Below are positions 25,690-34,264 of a stretch of 64,000 nucleotides of DNA, in pieces. The stretch is from Hungatella sp. (GTDB lineage: Bacteria; Bacillota; Clostridia; Lachnospirales; Lachnospiraceae), in contig WASS01000020.1 of assembly GCA_009712635.1 (NCBI GenBank), positions 1,187,208-1,251,207 on the forward strand. The letters are read 5' to 3'. Within the stretch, counting starts at the first letter, position 1, and each line of letters opens with the position of its first letter. The notes under the pieces were generated by a model. That model was not told the origin of the DNA, made no database searches, and saw only the letters and a program-made list of their open reading frames with translations. Position numbers and translations under genes: made by a program.

Positions 25690-26262
25690 TCACCCAGTCA
25701 GGCCTTTCATCGTAAAATCCGTGAGGTAATCCAAAATCTCCGGAAAATACTGTAATCCAATCTCTTCCTTATGGATCTCAATTGTAATGATAGATGTAAA
25801 TATTGCCATAATCATTGTGCTGTCAATATCGTTCCTTATCTTCCCCTCTTCCTGCCATTTTTTTATGATCTCAAAAAAATCCTGATACATAAAGTCAAGC
25901 CGGTTAAGCCCCTTCTGTTCACGAAAATAATTCTCTATTTTAACGGATACCTCCTTGTTATACCATTCTTTCAGAATCGGATTTGATTTCATACCTTTTA
26001 GATTTAATAGCATCAATTCCTTAACTACACTCCCGGGATTCTGGTCCATATTAACTGATTTCATAATTTTTTTCTTAAGCTTATCGTTTTCTTCCAGATA
26101 TATTTCCATGAAAAGTTCTTCCTTTGAGGAATAATAATTATAGAATGTGCCCGTTCCTATTCCTGATGTTTTGGTAATATCCGAAACATTGGTATCCTTA
26201 AATCCGTTCCGGCTGAACAGTTCCTTTCCGCAATTAAATAAAATCGTTTTTGTATCTTTCAA
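25690..26262 (-). CDS. TetR-family transcriptional regulator
   Basis: TTG start supported by GGGAGG 8 bases upstream. 190 residues; HTH FKDTNVSDITKTSGIGTGTFYNYYSS (about residues 21-46). The C-terminal helical domain is of the common AcrR type. It lies 43 bases downstream of the flavodoxin-type gene in one operon, and the operon promoter carries a 14-bp-arm palindrome over its -10 box, so autoregulation with the flavodoxin as main target is likely. Confidence 0.9.
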   Translation of the reverse strand: MKDTKTILFNCGKELFSRNGFKDTNVSDITKTSGIGTGTFYNYYSSKEELFMEIYLEENDKLKKKIMKSVNMDQNPGSVVKELMLLNLKGMKSNPILKEWYNKEVSVKIENYFREQKGLNRLDFMYQDFFEIIKKWQEEGKIRNDIDSTMIMAIFTSIITIEIHKEEIGLQYFPEILDYLTDFTMKGLTG

Positions 26263-26305
26263 TATAAAGTCCTCCCAAAATCCTATATTAAATAACGAAT
26301 GGCGT

Positions 26306-27076
26306 CTAATCCATACCTGCCATTCGATGTCCTATGTAATCAAAGATCCGACCCATCAGCTTTTTCATGGGATTTAAGGATACATCGTAATAATAATCCG
26401 ATTCAAACCAGCCATTTTTACTGTAGTACTGGTAATCATAATATTCATCGTTCAGCATTTCTTTCATACTTGATCTGGACATTCTAAACATTATCAGCCT
26501 GAAAAAAGATGGGGTTGGCGCCGTTTGACGCATCAGCTCCTTGTTGAACCTTGCAGCGGCTTTTTTTATTTCAAGTGAGTTTTTTTTCTGTACAGCTTTT
26601 GTGACCGGCTCCAGAGTTTTTAATACACATCCTTTTGCTGTACTATATCCCAAATTCTCACCCATATTATTGAGGTACTTTATAATAGAATTTCCCCCAT
26701 AAATTCCCTGAGTAACAATGGATGTAAATGCTTTTCCAAAAAAGTAAGGCCGATGCAGGAAGAAAGCTGTCCGATCCAACAGATTCTTCATGGATGCAGA
26801 AACATGAAAAGCATAATTGGGGGTAGCAAATATTACCCCGTCAGAATGGGTCAGCTTCTCGATCAGCAAATCTCTGTCGTCGTGTAAGGGGCAGAATTTT
26901 TCTCCTTTATTGAAACACAGCTTGCACCCCCTGCAAAACTCAATTTGATAATCCGTTAAAAAAACATACTCAAATTCAATCTCTGTAAGCAATTTCAAAT
27001 TTCTCTCAAATTCACGGACTGCTTCGTAAGTAGCTTTTTTCTGGGCACTTCCTATCAATGCAGTAATCTTTTTCAT
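26306..27076 (-). CDS. Flavodoxin-family NAD(P)H-dependent oxidoreductase
   Basis: Start placed at 27076 (MKKITALIG) because AAAGG lies 6 bases upstream and the N-terminus then matches the family. 256 residues. The flavin loop GSAQKKATY is at residues 8-16; CRGCKLCFNKGEKFCPLHDD (about 49-68) is a ferredoxin-like Cys cluster; ATPNYAFHVSASMKNLLDRT is the second flavin loop. The C-terminal ~80 residues, rich in Tyr and Lys, extend beyond the flavodoxin fold. First gene of the tetR operon; an electrophile or quinone stress role is inferred. Confidence 0.85.
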   Translation of the reverse strand: MKKITALIGSAQKKATYEAVREFERNLKLLTEIEFEYVFLTDYQIEFCRGCKLCFNKGEKFCPLHDDRDLLIEKLTHSDGVIFATPNYAFHVSASMKNLLDRTAFFLHRPYFFGKAFTSIVTQGIYGGNSIIKYLNNMGENLGYSTAKGCVLKTLEPVTKAVQKKNSLEIKKAAARFNKELMRQTAPTPSFFRLIMFRMSRSSMKEMLNDEYYDYQYYSKNGWFESDYYYDVSLNPMKKLMGRIFDYIGHRMAGMD

Positions 27077-27097
27077 ATAGAGCCTTTCCGTAACACC

Positions 27098-27160
27098 TAA
27101 AATGTGAATGAAAATAAAATCATTCATTCACATTTTAGCATCTTCACTCCCTTACGTCAA
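27098..27160 (-). promoter_or_regulatory. Promoter with TetR-type operator
   Basis: On the minus strand TTGACG (27160-27155) and TAAAAT (27137-27132) are 17 bases apart, a strong promoter. A perfect inverted repeat with 14-bp arms, TAAAATGTGAATGA (27098-27111) and its complement (27124-27137), overlaps the -10 box and the start site. The operon it drives encodes a TetR protein. Confidence 0.8.
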
Positions 27161-27208
27161 GTTTGATATCTGGCATTTTCGTGCATAGCTCAGACTGTTA
27201 TGGTTATT

Positions 27209-27613
27209 TCATGACAACCACTCATAACTCCATTTTGCAATTTCTGCAATTAAATCCAGCGGAAGCGGTTTATCATAAGGAAGCTGTATCGCACCCTTAC
27301 TTGTTTTATACTCCGTCAGCCGTCCTGCAAAATGGACCATTGCATTCTCACCGGGATACACTCCTATATGTTTCTTAAAAGCTGCAAAATGAATGATATT
27401 ATGCCTTTTCCAATATGTGGGCATCTTCCACGAAATACGTTCCTCTGCCTCCGGCAATACGGTTCGGATTGTATTCCGAACCTGATGTAAAAGTGGCTGA
27501 ACCTCATTTGCCTGAGCTTCAATATAGGCGTCTATGGTATTTGGCGCCTCACTGCAAAAGTGATTTTGATCCTGATTTTTAAATTCCCGTCCACATTTTG
27601 GGCATTGCCACAT
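27209..27613 (-). CDS. DUF1801 protein with N-terminal zinc-finger-like motif
   Basis: A 134-residue protein. Residues 25-130 are the DUF1801/YdhG domain (LLHQVRNTIRTVLPEAEERISWKMPTY, HFAAFKKHIGVYPG). Residues 4-20 form a CxxC...HxC motif (CPKCGREF then HFC) that most DUF1801 proteins lack and that probably binds zinc. Function of the family is not established. AAGGAGG before the ATG. It lies 20 bases after the DMT transporter gene, so they are probably co-transcribed. Confidence 0.8.
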   Translation of the reverse strand: MWQCPKCGREFKNQDQNHFCSEAPNTIDAYIEAQANEVQPLLHQVRNTIRTVLPEAEERISWKMPTYWKRHNIIHFAAFKKHIGVYPGENAMVHFAGRLTEYKTSKGAIQLPYDKPLPLDLIAEIAKWSYEWLS

Positions 27614-27633
27614 AATAGATTTACCTCCTTATC

Positions 27634-28527
27634 TTATCCTTCCATACCAAGTATTACAATACCGACAGCAGCTATTGCAATGACAAGATACTGTTTCCAT
27701 GACAGCTTTTCCTTCAATATAATTCTTGCCCAGACAAGTGAAAAGATACAGTAAGATGAAATTAACGGAGCTGCAACAATTGCATTATCTCCTAACGCGA
27801 AAATATAGGCAAATTGTCCTGCAGTCTCAAATACACCTGCAAGTACCTTTGGTTTCTCTGCCGAAAGTCTGATTTTCTGTTTTTTAACAATCACCACATA
27901 AATAAAGGCAAAAACAGCCATCAGCAAAAATGTAAATTCGTATGCAATGTTGGCTGATCCTTCTCCGATATACCGGTCAAGAACCAATGCATCTGCAAAC
28001 GTACCAAGTCCATCAATGATACAGTAAAAAACAGGAAAGAAAACAGCAATGAAGCTGTGTGTATATTTCCGATCCGGAACTATGCCGGCCTGCATACGCT
28101 CTTCATCCTCCTGTCTTTTCTCAAAAACAGAAAGAGAGAAAATACCGATACATACCAATGCCACTGCAAAAAACTGTAACCCGCTCATTTTCTCTTTCAA
28201 AATAAAGTAACACAAAAGAGCCGCAACTGCACCTGATGAATTACAAATTGGTGTGGAGACAGAAAGGACCACATACCGCAAACCCACATAACCAAGTATC
28301 ATTGCTAGAATATATAGAAATGATACAGGCAAATAAGTAATAATATCTGATATTTGAAACTCTGCACCTCTGCTGAGTTCAATTACAGCATGTATTCCCA
28401 TAATCGTACCAACTGCCATAATCATTTTCCAATGGCTGTATTTATCATCTGGCCTGGAACCTATTTTAGAAAATAGGTCTGAACCACTCCAGAATAATAT
28501 TGCTATCAGTGAAAGTATAAACCACAT
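27634..28527 (-). CDS. EamA/DMT-family membrane transporter
   Basis: A 297-residue, ten-helix membrane protein made of two five-helix EamA-like halves, with a polar loop of about 30 residues between them (EKRQEDEERMQAGIVPDRKY). FSLVWARIILKEKLSWKQYLVIAIAAVGIVIL near the C-terminus is typical for drug/metabolite transporters. Substrate unknown. SD AGGAG upstream. Confidence 0.88.
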   Translation of the reverse strand: MWFILSLIAILFWSGSDLFSKIGSRPDDKYSHWKMIMAVGTIMGIHAVIELSRGAEFQISDIITYLPVSFLYILAMILGYVGLRYVVLSVSTPICNSSGAVAALLCYFILKEKMSGLQFFAVALVCIGIFSLSVFEKRQEDEERMQAGIVPDRKYTHSFIAVFFPVFYCIIDGLGTFADALVLDRYIGEGSANIAYEFTFLLMAVFAFIYVVIVKKQKIRLSAEKPKVLAGVFETAGQFAYIFALGDNAIVAAPLISSYCIFSLVWARIILKEKLSWKQYLVIAIAAVGIVILGMEG

Positions 28528-28561
28528 TGTTTTTCTCCTGTCTTTACCATTTCATAACTTT

Positions 28562-29101
28562 TTATTTTATCATTAATCCCATAACTACAGAATCATAATA
28601 AACTCCATCAATATACGTTTCATTTTTCAGGATACCTTCTGTCTCAAAACCAAATTTTTCATATAATGCAATCGCTCTGGGATTATCTTTTCTAACGGTC
28701 AGACTTATTTTAGCTGTTTCTCCGTTATTTTTACACCATTTAATTAAATAATCCATCATGATGGTTCCAAGACCTGCATTACAATATTCTGCACTTATAA
28801 CAATCCCCAGCACTCCAACGTGCTTGATTTTTAACCGCTTATTATTCGAAGAAATGGTTCCAATGCCTGCTATTTTAGAATTTATCATTGCAAGTATCAT
28901 TATATTATTCCCTGATGCATTGATCTCTTTAATCATCGCTGACTGCTGTTCTTCTGATACCTGGTATTCTCCCTCACTGAATCCCAGATATGTTGTTTCT
29001 TTTCCAACCTGCTTATAAAACTCTATTATTTCTTTAGCGTCTGCTTCTTGGGGAAGTTTTAATATTACTCCGATTCCATTCTTTGTCTTATCAATTGTCA
29101 T
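28562..29101 (-). CDS. GNAT-family N-acetyltransferase
   Basis: A 179-residue protein. The acetyl-CoA loop lies in EYCNAGLGTIMMDYLIKWC (about residues 110-128), followed by ISLTVRKDNPRAIALYEKFGFETEG, the standard RimI-like C-terminal half. The substrate cannot be told; relatives act on small amines or on protein N-termini. AAAGGAAA precedes the ATG. It stands alone. Confidence 0.88.
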   Translation of the reverse strand: MTIDKTKNGIGVILKLPQEADAKEIIEFYKQVGKETTYLGFSEGEYQVSEEQQSAMIKEINASGNNIMILAMINSKIAGIGTISSNNKRLKIKHVGVLGIVISAEYCNAGLGTIMMDYLIKWCKNNGETAKISLTVRKDNPRAIALYEKFGFETEGILKNETYIDGVYYDSVVMGLMIK

Positions 29102-29189
29102 TTTTTTCCTTTCATTATCCAGAATTAGATATCTGCTATTATACCAGATGCTTTAAGAAGTGAATATAATTTCTATCAGTATTCTGCAA

Positions 29190-29244
29190 AAATAAAACTC
29201 AGGGTGCCTGGCCCACATTGCGCCTGACACCCTGAGTTTTATTT
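29190..29244. terminator. Strong rho-independent terminator
   Basis: Perfect 17-bp arms (29190-29206 and 29228-29244) containing CTCAGGGTG/CACCCTGAG with A/T-rich ends. It overlaps the stop of the metallophosphatase gene at 29243 and ends that minus-strand transcript. Confidence 0.9.
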
Positions 29245-30637
29245 ATTTACTTACGCTGGCTGCTATATCAACAACAGATCCGTCCTCTCCATACTGATAA
29301 AGGGAAGCAGTATCCTTGTCAGCAGTGGTAATGACTGCAAAGGTTCTGGTTGCTTCCGGGTAGTCCGTATTATGATCAATCCAGGTTCCATCATTTAAGA
29401 AATATTTCCCATCACTCAAATCGTGATATTCCGGTACATGAGTATGACCAAATACTACTACATCCACATTCTCGCCGGGATTATCCAGATACTGTGCCTT
29501 TGCCTGCTTTACATAGTAACTCCAGTCATTTGCTCCCGCTAATGCTTCAATAAAGCTGACCGGTACCTTAACACCGTTTATCTTCTGACGCTCGTCCCAT
29601 GTCCGTTGTATGTTTTTGTAAAGTGCTGGTGCGGAAATGGTTCCATCTGCCTGCTTAGCCGGATAAAAATCAAGATAAGTATATGCATCATTAAATCCGG
29701 AGATATGCAGATCAAATATTTTTTCATTAAGATCTTCATTTGGTGTCATTCGTTCAGATATGTTTTTAAGCAGAGCGTAATAAAGATATGCACCATACTG
29801 ATCTGTATCAGACTTATCCGGTACATCTGTTATCACCGGCAGATCTTTCTTTACGGAAGGACGACCCTCCAGTACCCAGGTGGCAGCATATCTGGCATAG
29901 ATATATCCGGCGGGCAGGATGGTGTCCTGATTGCCGCACAATTCTTTATTTGTGACCGTATCCGGAGCGGAAAATACATCATAACGGTGTCCATGTTCGA
30001 TTACAATTTCATTTCTGTCACCAGTCTGATAACGGCCCAGCCCGGTTGCATCCCTTGCCTGGATTAGCTTTGGAATTGCTTCCTGCAAAACATCAGCTTC
30101 CAGAGTCATATCGTGGTTCCCCGGCACGTAAACCAGCTTTACTCCACTTTCAATCACTTTATTTAATTCATTAAATACATCCTGATTGTTGTCAATGATA
30201 CCTTTATAAAACTGTTTTTGGTCTGTATAGCTAGGATAGTAGACTGGCAGAAACCACTCGTCCAGAAAATCACCATCGATTACAAGTTCACGTACATCCT
30301 TGGTATTTTGCACGCGCTGTAAAAAATCAATGAGCAGCGGAAGATTTTTTAGAGTTTCCGTGTATTTGTCCTCTATACCCAGATGTATGTCGCTTACAAC
30401 GACAATCTTGTCTCGTTTCTCGCCTGCTTCCCACAAGGGTGCTCCTCCCTTAAGGGCATCAGCACCTGATGCAGTGGTGTTGGCTTCTGTAGTGTCAGCT
30501 TCTGTAGTATTGGCTGCGGCAGTATCCAAAGCAGCCGTTTTTGATGCAGCAGTCTTTGATGAGCAGCCATTGCTAAGGAAAGATACTGATATTACCATGC
30601 TGGTCACCAATAGTAGCGATAGTCTTCTTTTTTTCAT
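29243..30637 (-). CDS. Secreted metallophosphoesterase lipoprotein
   Basis: Start placed at 30637 because AAAGGAGG lies 5 bases before it and a lipoprotein signal follows (MKKRRLSLLL, lipobox SNGC). After the Cys there is an Ala/Thr-rich linker of about 45 residues with TTEADTTEANTT-type repeats, then a calcineurin-like phosphoesterase domain. Metal motifs: VVSDIHLG, IDGDFLDEW, YVPGNHDM, EHGHRYD and VFGHTHVPEY. About 464 residues in all. It should act outside the membrane on phosphate esters or nucleotides. Single-gene transcript ending at a strong terminator. Confidence 0.88.
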   Translation of the reverse strand: MKKRRLSLLLVTSMVISVSFLSNGCSSKTAASKTAALDTAAANTTEADTTEANTTASGADALKGGAPLWEAGEKRDKIVVVSDIHLGIEDKYTETLKNLPLLIDFLQRVQNTKDVRELVIDGDFLDEWFLPVYYPSYTDQKQFYKGIIDNNQDVFNELNKVIESGVKLVYVPGNHDMTLEADVLQEAIPKLIQARDATGLGRYQTGDRNEIVIEHGHRYDVFSAPDTVTNKELCGNQDTILPAGYIYARYAATWVLEGRPSVKKDLPVITDVPDKSDTDQYGAYLYYALLKNISERMTPNEDLNEKIFDLHISGFNDAYTYLDFYPAKQADGTISAPALYKNIQRTWDERQKINGVKVPVSFIEALAGANDWSYYVKQAKAQYLDNPGENVDVVVFGHTHVPEYHDLSDGKYFLNDGTWIDHNTDYPEATRTFAVITTADKDTASLYQYGEDGSVVDIAASVSK

Positions 30638-30705
30638 GTTTTCCTCCTTTGTAAAATCAGCTTTCTGTTTCTGTGTAAGCTTACGTCCTAAGAATATACA
30701 AAAAA

Positions 30706-30750
30706 GGTGCAAAAATGAGCCGTTACACTTAAAAGGTTCATTTTTGCACT
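30706..30750 (-). terminator. Terminator after the two-component pair
   Basis: GTGCAAAAATGA (30707-30718) pairs perfectly with TCATTTTTGCAC (30738-30749) around a 19-base loop, and on the minus strand the stem is followed by CTTTTTTG, a good T tract. It ends the histidine-kinase transcript. Confidence 0.75.
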
Positions 30751-30782
30751 TAAAAAATTTACTATTAATCGATTCATGAATT

Positions 30783-32069
30783 TTAAACCAGAAGACGTAC
30801 CTGAAAAATTCCATTCTCAATTTTATATATTAACTCACCCTCATACTTTTTTGCAAAAGCAATCACACTCTTGCTGCCAATGCCATGTCCTTCATACCGT
30901 GAGATGGGATAACCATTTTCATCAACAAGAGGGGCTTCGGAACAGGGATTTACCATTTCCAACAGAAGCCTTCCCACGTTTTTGCAGTTAAAAGTAATAT
31001 ACGGTCTTTGATTATCCGGCTGCTTTTTACAAGCCTGAATTGCATTTTCCATCAGGTTTGAAATTACCATGGAAAGCTCCAGTGAATCTACGTTCACATC
31101 GCCTGGAATATCCAGGGTAATCTGTGTAGAAATGCCCGCCTGCTCTGCCAGACCGGCATAGTGGCAGACAGCAGCGTTGACAACCGGATTTTGACAGTAG
31201 ACCCGGTTAATTTTATGGACAGTTTCATTTTGATTTTTTAGTAATGTATACACCTCTTTGGTCTGCCCGCTCTCCAAAAGTTCCAGAAGAACATTGTTAA
31301 AATGGCGCCGATCATGGGCGGAACGGCTGTTCTGCGCCGATATTTCCTCCATCAGTTCCAGCCTCTGCATCATGTTGCCTGCTGCCAGCTCCAGGTATTC
31401 CCGTTCTGCCTGCATTTTATGGTTTTCCTCTTTCGCCTGAAACTCACGCTGATGATTTTTGAGAGATATGATAATGGAACCATAGGACGCAAGCCCAATG
31501 AAAATAACCAAAAGTAATGGAATTTCCTTTTCGGTCAGCATAACTACAATGTCATCCGCAGTCAGTACATAGTAATTAAATGTGATGTAAATTCCCAGTG
31601 CAACAGCAAAATATGCCGGCCAATGCTCAACTGCCTGCCGATAAAGCGGGCGCACATAACGGGATAAAATAAGCAGAAAAATTCCAAATAAAATAATTCG
31701 AAGTACTGAATTTGCATAAAGCGGAAATGGCAGTCTTCTTGAACCGAAAAAGCTTAAAACGATTACAATATCACTAATATTCTGAACGGTGATATAAGAA
31801 AACAACCATTGCATGAATGTATCTTTAAACAATGGCCGGACAGCGAAACACAGCACTGCAAATAAGACAATATCAAGCTTGGAGAGAAGGGTTATATTCC
31901 CGCTGAGATAGCAATAAACAGCTGTTCCAAGATCAGCAGCAAGAATACCAAGCATGGTAAGTGTCGTAATCTTTTTTGAGTATTTTGGCTGCAAAAGCGT
32001 CATCATCAGCAGGACATTGGCAGTGGTGGAAATGGACGCCCTGAGAAATTCATGAAAATGCGAACTCAT
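30783..32069 (-). CDS. GHKL-type sensor histidine kinase (AgrC/VirS-like)
   Basis: A 428-residue protein. Residues 1-200 hold about six membrane segments, followed by a coiled-coil helix (about 200-245). The phospho-acceptor region is SAHDRRHFNNVLLELL (His near residue 253), and the ATPase has the N-box NLMENAIQAC (about 343-352) and GHGIGSKSV. This is the AgrC-like class of peptide- or metabolite-sensing kinase. ATG overlaps the response-regulator stop by ATGA, so the two are translated together. No AgrB/AgrD or peptide gene is adjacent. Confidence 0.9.
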   Translation of the reverse strand: MSSHFHEFLRASISTTANVLLMMTLLQPKYSKKITTLTMLGILAADLGTAVYCYLSGNITLLSKLDIVLFAVLCFAVRPLFKDTFMQWLFSYITVQNISDIVIVLSFFGSRRLPFPLYANSVLRIILFGIFLLILSRYVRPLYRQAVEHWPAYFAVALGIYITFNYYVLTADDIVVMLTEKEIPLLLVIFIGLASYGSIIISLKNHQREFQAKEENHKMQAEREYLELAAGNMMQRLELMEEISAQNSRSAHDRRHFNNVLLELLESGQTKEVYTLLKNQNETVHKINRVYCQNPVVNAAVCHYAGLAEQAGISTQITLDIPGDVNVDSLELSMVISNLMENAIQACKKQPDNQRPYITFNCKNVGRLLLEMVNPCSEAPLVDENGYPISRYEGHGIGSKSVIAFAKKYEGELIYKIENGIFQVRLLV

Positions 32070-32803
32070 TTCAATCCTCCCTTTGCCATTAAGTAATCCA
32101 TATAGGTATCACGCACCACTGGATATTGCTTTGCAGCAATGGGAACTGTCCTGCCGCCATACAGCGTGAAGCTGTCCTTTGCAAACCGCTCCACACGGCG
32201 CATATTGATTACATAGGAAATGTGGCATTGCAGAAAATGCCTGTCTTTTAAAATGGGGGAACAATACTCAGAAAATTTTTCCCGCATTGTCCGGCTGACC
32301 AGCTCCTCCCCACTGATAAGTGCAAAAATAACCGCATGATCCCGGTATTCACAGGAGATAATATCCGACAGCTTCATCACCCGCAGACTGTCAGCGGTTT
32401 TTACAGCAAATGTCTTTTCCTCGGAAAGATCTGCCTTTGAGATGGCAAGAGTCAGCGTATCAAACAGCTGTTGTCTTTCGATTGGCTTAATAAGATAATT
32501 GACAGGACTTGCAGCATAGGCCTGCAGGGCAAACTGAGGTTCTGTTGTGGCGTAAATGATCTGCGCTTCAAGATCAAGACGCCTTATCTCCTTACCTAAT
32601 TCCAGACCGCTAACCATTGGCATGACGATGTCCAGTATATAAAGGTGATAACTTTCTGTTTCTATAGCCGCCAGCAGTACGTCTGGATGGGAAAACTTTA
32701 CAATCTCAGCTTCAAGACTATGGGCAGCAAGGAACTCCTCTGTAAGTGAAACAAGAGTTTCCAGTTCCTGCAGTATATCGTCACAAATTGCAATGCGGAG
32801 CAT
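32066..32803 (-). CDS. LytTR-family response regulator (AgrA-like)
   Basis: A 245-residue protein: receiver domain at residues 1-125 with acidic pocket Asp8/Asp9 and phosphorylated Asp58 in YILDIVMP, then a LytTR DNA-binding domain (about 135-240; ISCEYRDHAVIFAL, HFLQCHISYVINMRRVERF). The LytTR partner of the GHKL kinase downstream; ATGA overlap. GGAGG precedes the start. LytTR proteins bind direct repeats; no target sites were identified with confidence in this window. Confidence 0.92.
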   Translation of the reverse strand: MLRIAICDDILQELETLVSLTEEFLAAHSLEAEIVKFSHPDVLLAAIETESYHLYILDIVMPMVSGLELGKEIRRLDLEAQIIYATTEPQFALQAYAASPVNYLIKPIERQQLFDTLTLAISKADLSEEKTFAVKTADSLRVMKLSDIISCEYRDHAVIFALISGEELVSRTMREKFSEYCSPILKDRHFLQCHISYVINMRRVERFAKDSFTLYGGRTVPIAAKQYPVVRDTYMDYLMAKGGLK

Positions 32804-32842
32804 GGCATTTCCTCCGTTTTTCTTTTGGATACTCTATTAAAA

Positions 32843-33613
32843 TTATTCAAATAAATAGCTGGTCATAGATAAGGAACCCAGCATACAGCTGTTGTTATAT
32901 ACAGTTATCTTATCTTCTTCATCCGATGCTCCCAGCAAATATAAGATCGGATTAAAATGATCCGGCGCAGGTACAGCTAATTTAGCCGCCTCACCCTGAC
33001 TCATGTAGTGGAGGATATTATCGTGATTTCTGTTTTCAATGTTTGTTTTTATATAATCGTCAAACGAATAGGCCCATTTAAAACCATCATCTTCCATTCC
33101 CCAGTCCAGCATTCTCAGATTGTGAACAATATTTCCCGTGCCAAATAAAAGAACGCCCTGATCCCTTAAGGATTTCAATTCTCTTCCTATCTGATAATGA
33201 ACCTGGGGCGGGGCAAACGCATCGATACTGATCTGAAAAACCGGGATATCCCGTTGCGGGTACATATGGGTCAGAACAGACCATGTGCCGTGATCAATCC
33301 CCCAGTTATTGTCATATACGCTTTGTTTGCTGATCATATCTTTTACATTACCTGCAAGTCCGGGGTTACCGGGTGCATTATATGAAATCTTATATAGCTC
33401 TTCAGGAAATCCATACATATCATAAACTGTCTTTGGATTTTCCTCATTCATAATCTTTGTACCTTCCGTATACCAATGAGCTGAGATTGATACAATTGAT
33501 TCAGGTCTTGGGATTTTCTTTGCCATTTCCCTCCACTCCCTTGTATACCGATTATCTTCTATGGCGTTCATCGGTGATCCATGGCCTGCAAATATCATGG
33601 GCATTTTAGACAT
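32843..33613 (-). CDS. Class III extradiol dioxygenase, YgiD/LigB family
   Basis: Start set at 33613 (MSKMPMIFAGHG), with AAAGGAG upstream. 256 residues of the DODA/YgiD type. Metal-site and active-site segments are FAGHGSPMNA, SISAHWYTEG, DHGTWSVLTHMYP and GTGNIVHNLRML. E. coli YgiD cleaves L-DOPA in vitro. In an oxygen-avoiding bacterium the physiological reaction is unclear. It is 39 bases upstream of the LytTR gene start in the same direction, so it may be in the same transcript. Confidence 0.88.
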   Translation of the reverse strand: MSKMPMIFAGHGSPMNAIEDNRYTREWREMAKKIPRPESIVSISAHWYTEGTKIMNEENPKTVYDMYGFPEELYKISYNAPGNPGLAGNVKDMISKQSVYDNNWGIDHGTWSVLTHMYPQRDIPVFQISIDAFAPPQVHYQIGRELKSLRDQGVLLFGTGNIVHNLRMLDWGMEDDGFKWAYSFDDYIKTNIENRNHDNILHYMSQGEAAKLAVPAPDHFNPILYLLGASDEEDKITVYNNSCMLGSLSMTSYLFE

Positions 33614-33706
33614 AACGTTAACTCCTTTCCCTTTTATATCCAACAATGAATATTTAATATCCATATCCTGCTTTTTGTTTTAATATATCCATTCCAATTC
33701 AGATAG

Positions 33707-34264
33707 TCAAGCTTTTTTACGGTATTCTTTTGGTGAAACTCCTGTCACCTTCCTAAACTGTGCATAAAATGTAGAAAGACTCTCGAAACCGCTTTGCAGG
33801 CAAATTTCCAGAATACTATTTTGTGTATGGACAAGCTGATCTTCTGCACTGGCAATGCGCAGCTGGTTTAAATATTCTGTTGGCGTTTTCTGATATTGCT
33901 CCTGAAACAGCTGTATCATACGGTTCCTGCTCAGACCCAGTCCCGCAAGTTCTTCTTTTAGACGGCTGCGATCTGTAAAATACTGGTCACATACTTCCTT
34001 AATTTTATCTGCTGAATCCTTTAGCGGCTGAAATTCCAGCAAATCCGGGCGGCAGCGTTTGCAGGGGCGCAGTCCACTTTCTGCAGCCTGCTTTGCCGTG
34101 TCAAAAAAGAGAACGTTTTCCCGCTTTGGACTTTTTGACTTACAGGAAGGCCGGCAGTAAATCCCAGTTGTTTTCACACCATAAAAAAATCTACCGTCAT
34201 AAGCAGGATTACAGGTCTGGGAAGCCTGCCATTTTTCATCATCTGTTAATTTCACTTCTGACAT
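33707..34264 (-). CDS. adaA: AdaA-type methylphosphotriester transferase/AraC activator
   Basis: A 185-residue protein of B. subtilis AdaA layout. The N-terminal Ada zinc domain has Cys37, Cys41, Cys68 and Cys71 (YCRPSC and PCKRC); the first of these accepts the methyl group from the phosphotriester. The C-terminal AraC-type double HTH (about 90-183) ends VTGVSPKEYRK. Methylation turns such proteins into activators of alkylation-repair genes. A near-perfect SD AAGGAGGTGA precedes the start, which lies 13 bases inside the alkA end. Last gene of the ogt-alkA-adaA operon. Confidence 0.93.
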   Translation of the reverse strand: MSEVKLTDDEKWQASQTCNPAYDGRFFYGVKTTGIYCRPSCKSKSPKRENVLFFDTAKQAAESGLRPCKRCRPDLLEFQPLKDSADKIKEVCDQYFTDRSRLKEELAGLGLSRNRMIQLFQEQYQKTPTEYLNQLRIASAEDQLVHTQNSILEICLQSGFESLSTFYAQFRKVTGVSPKEYRKKA

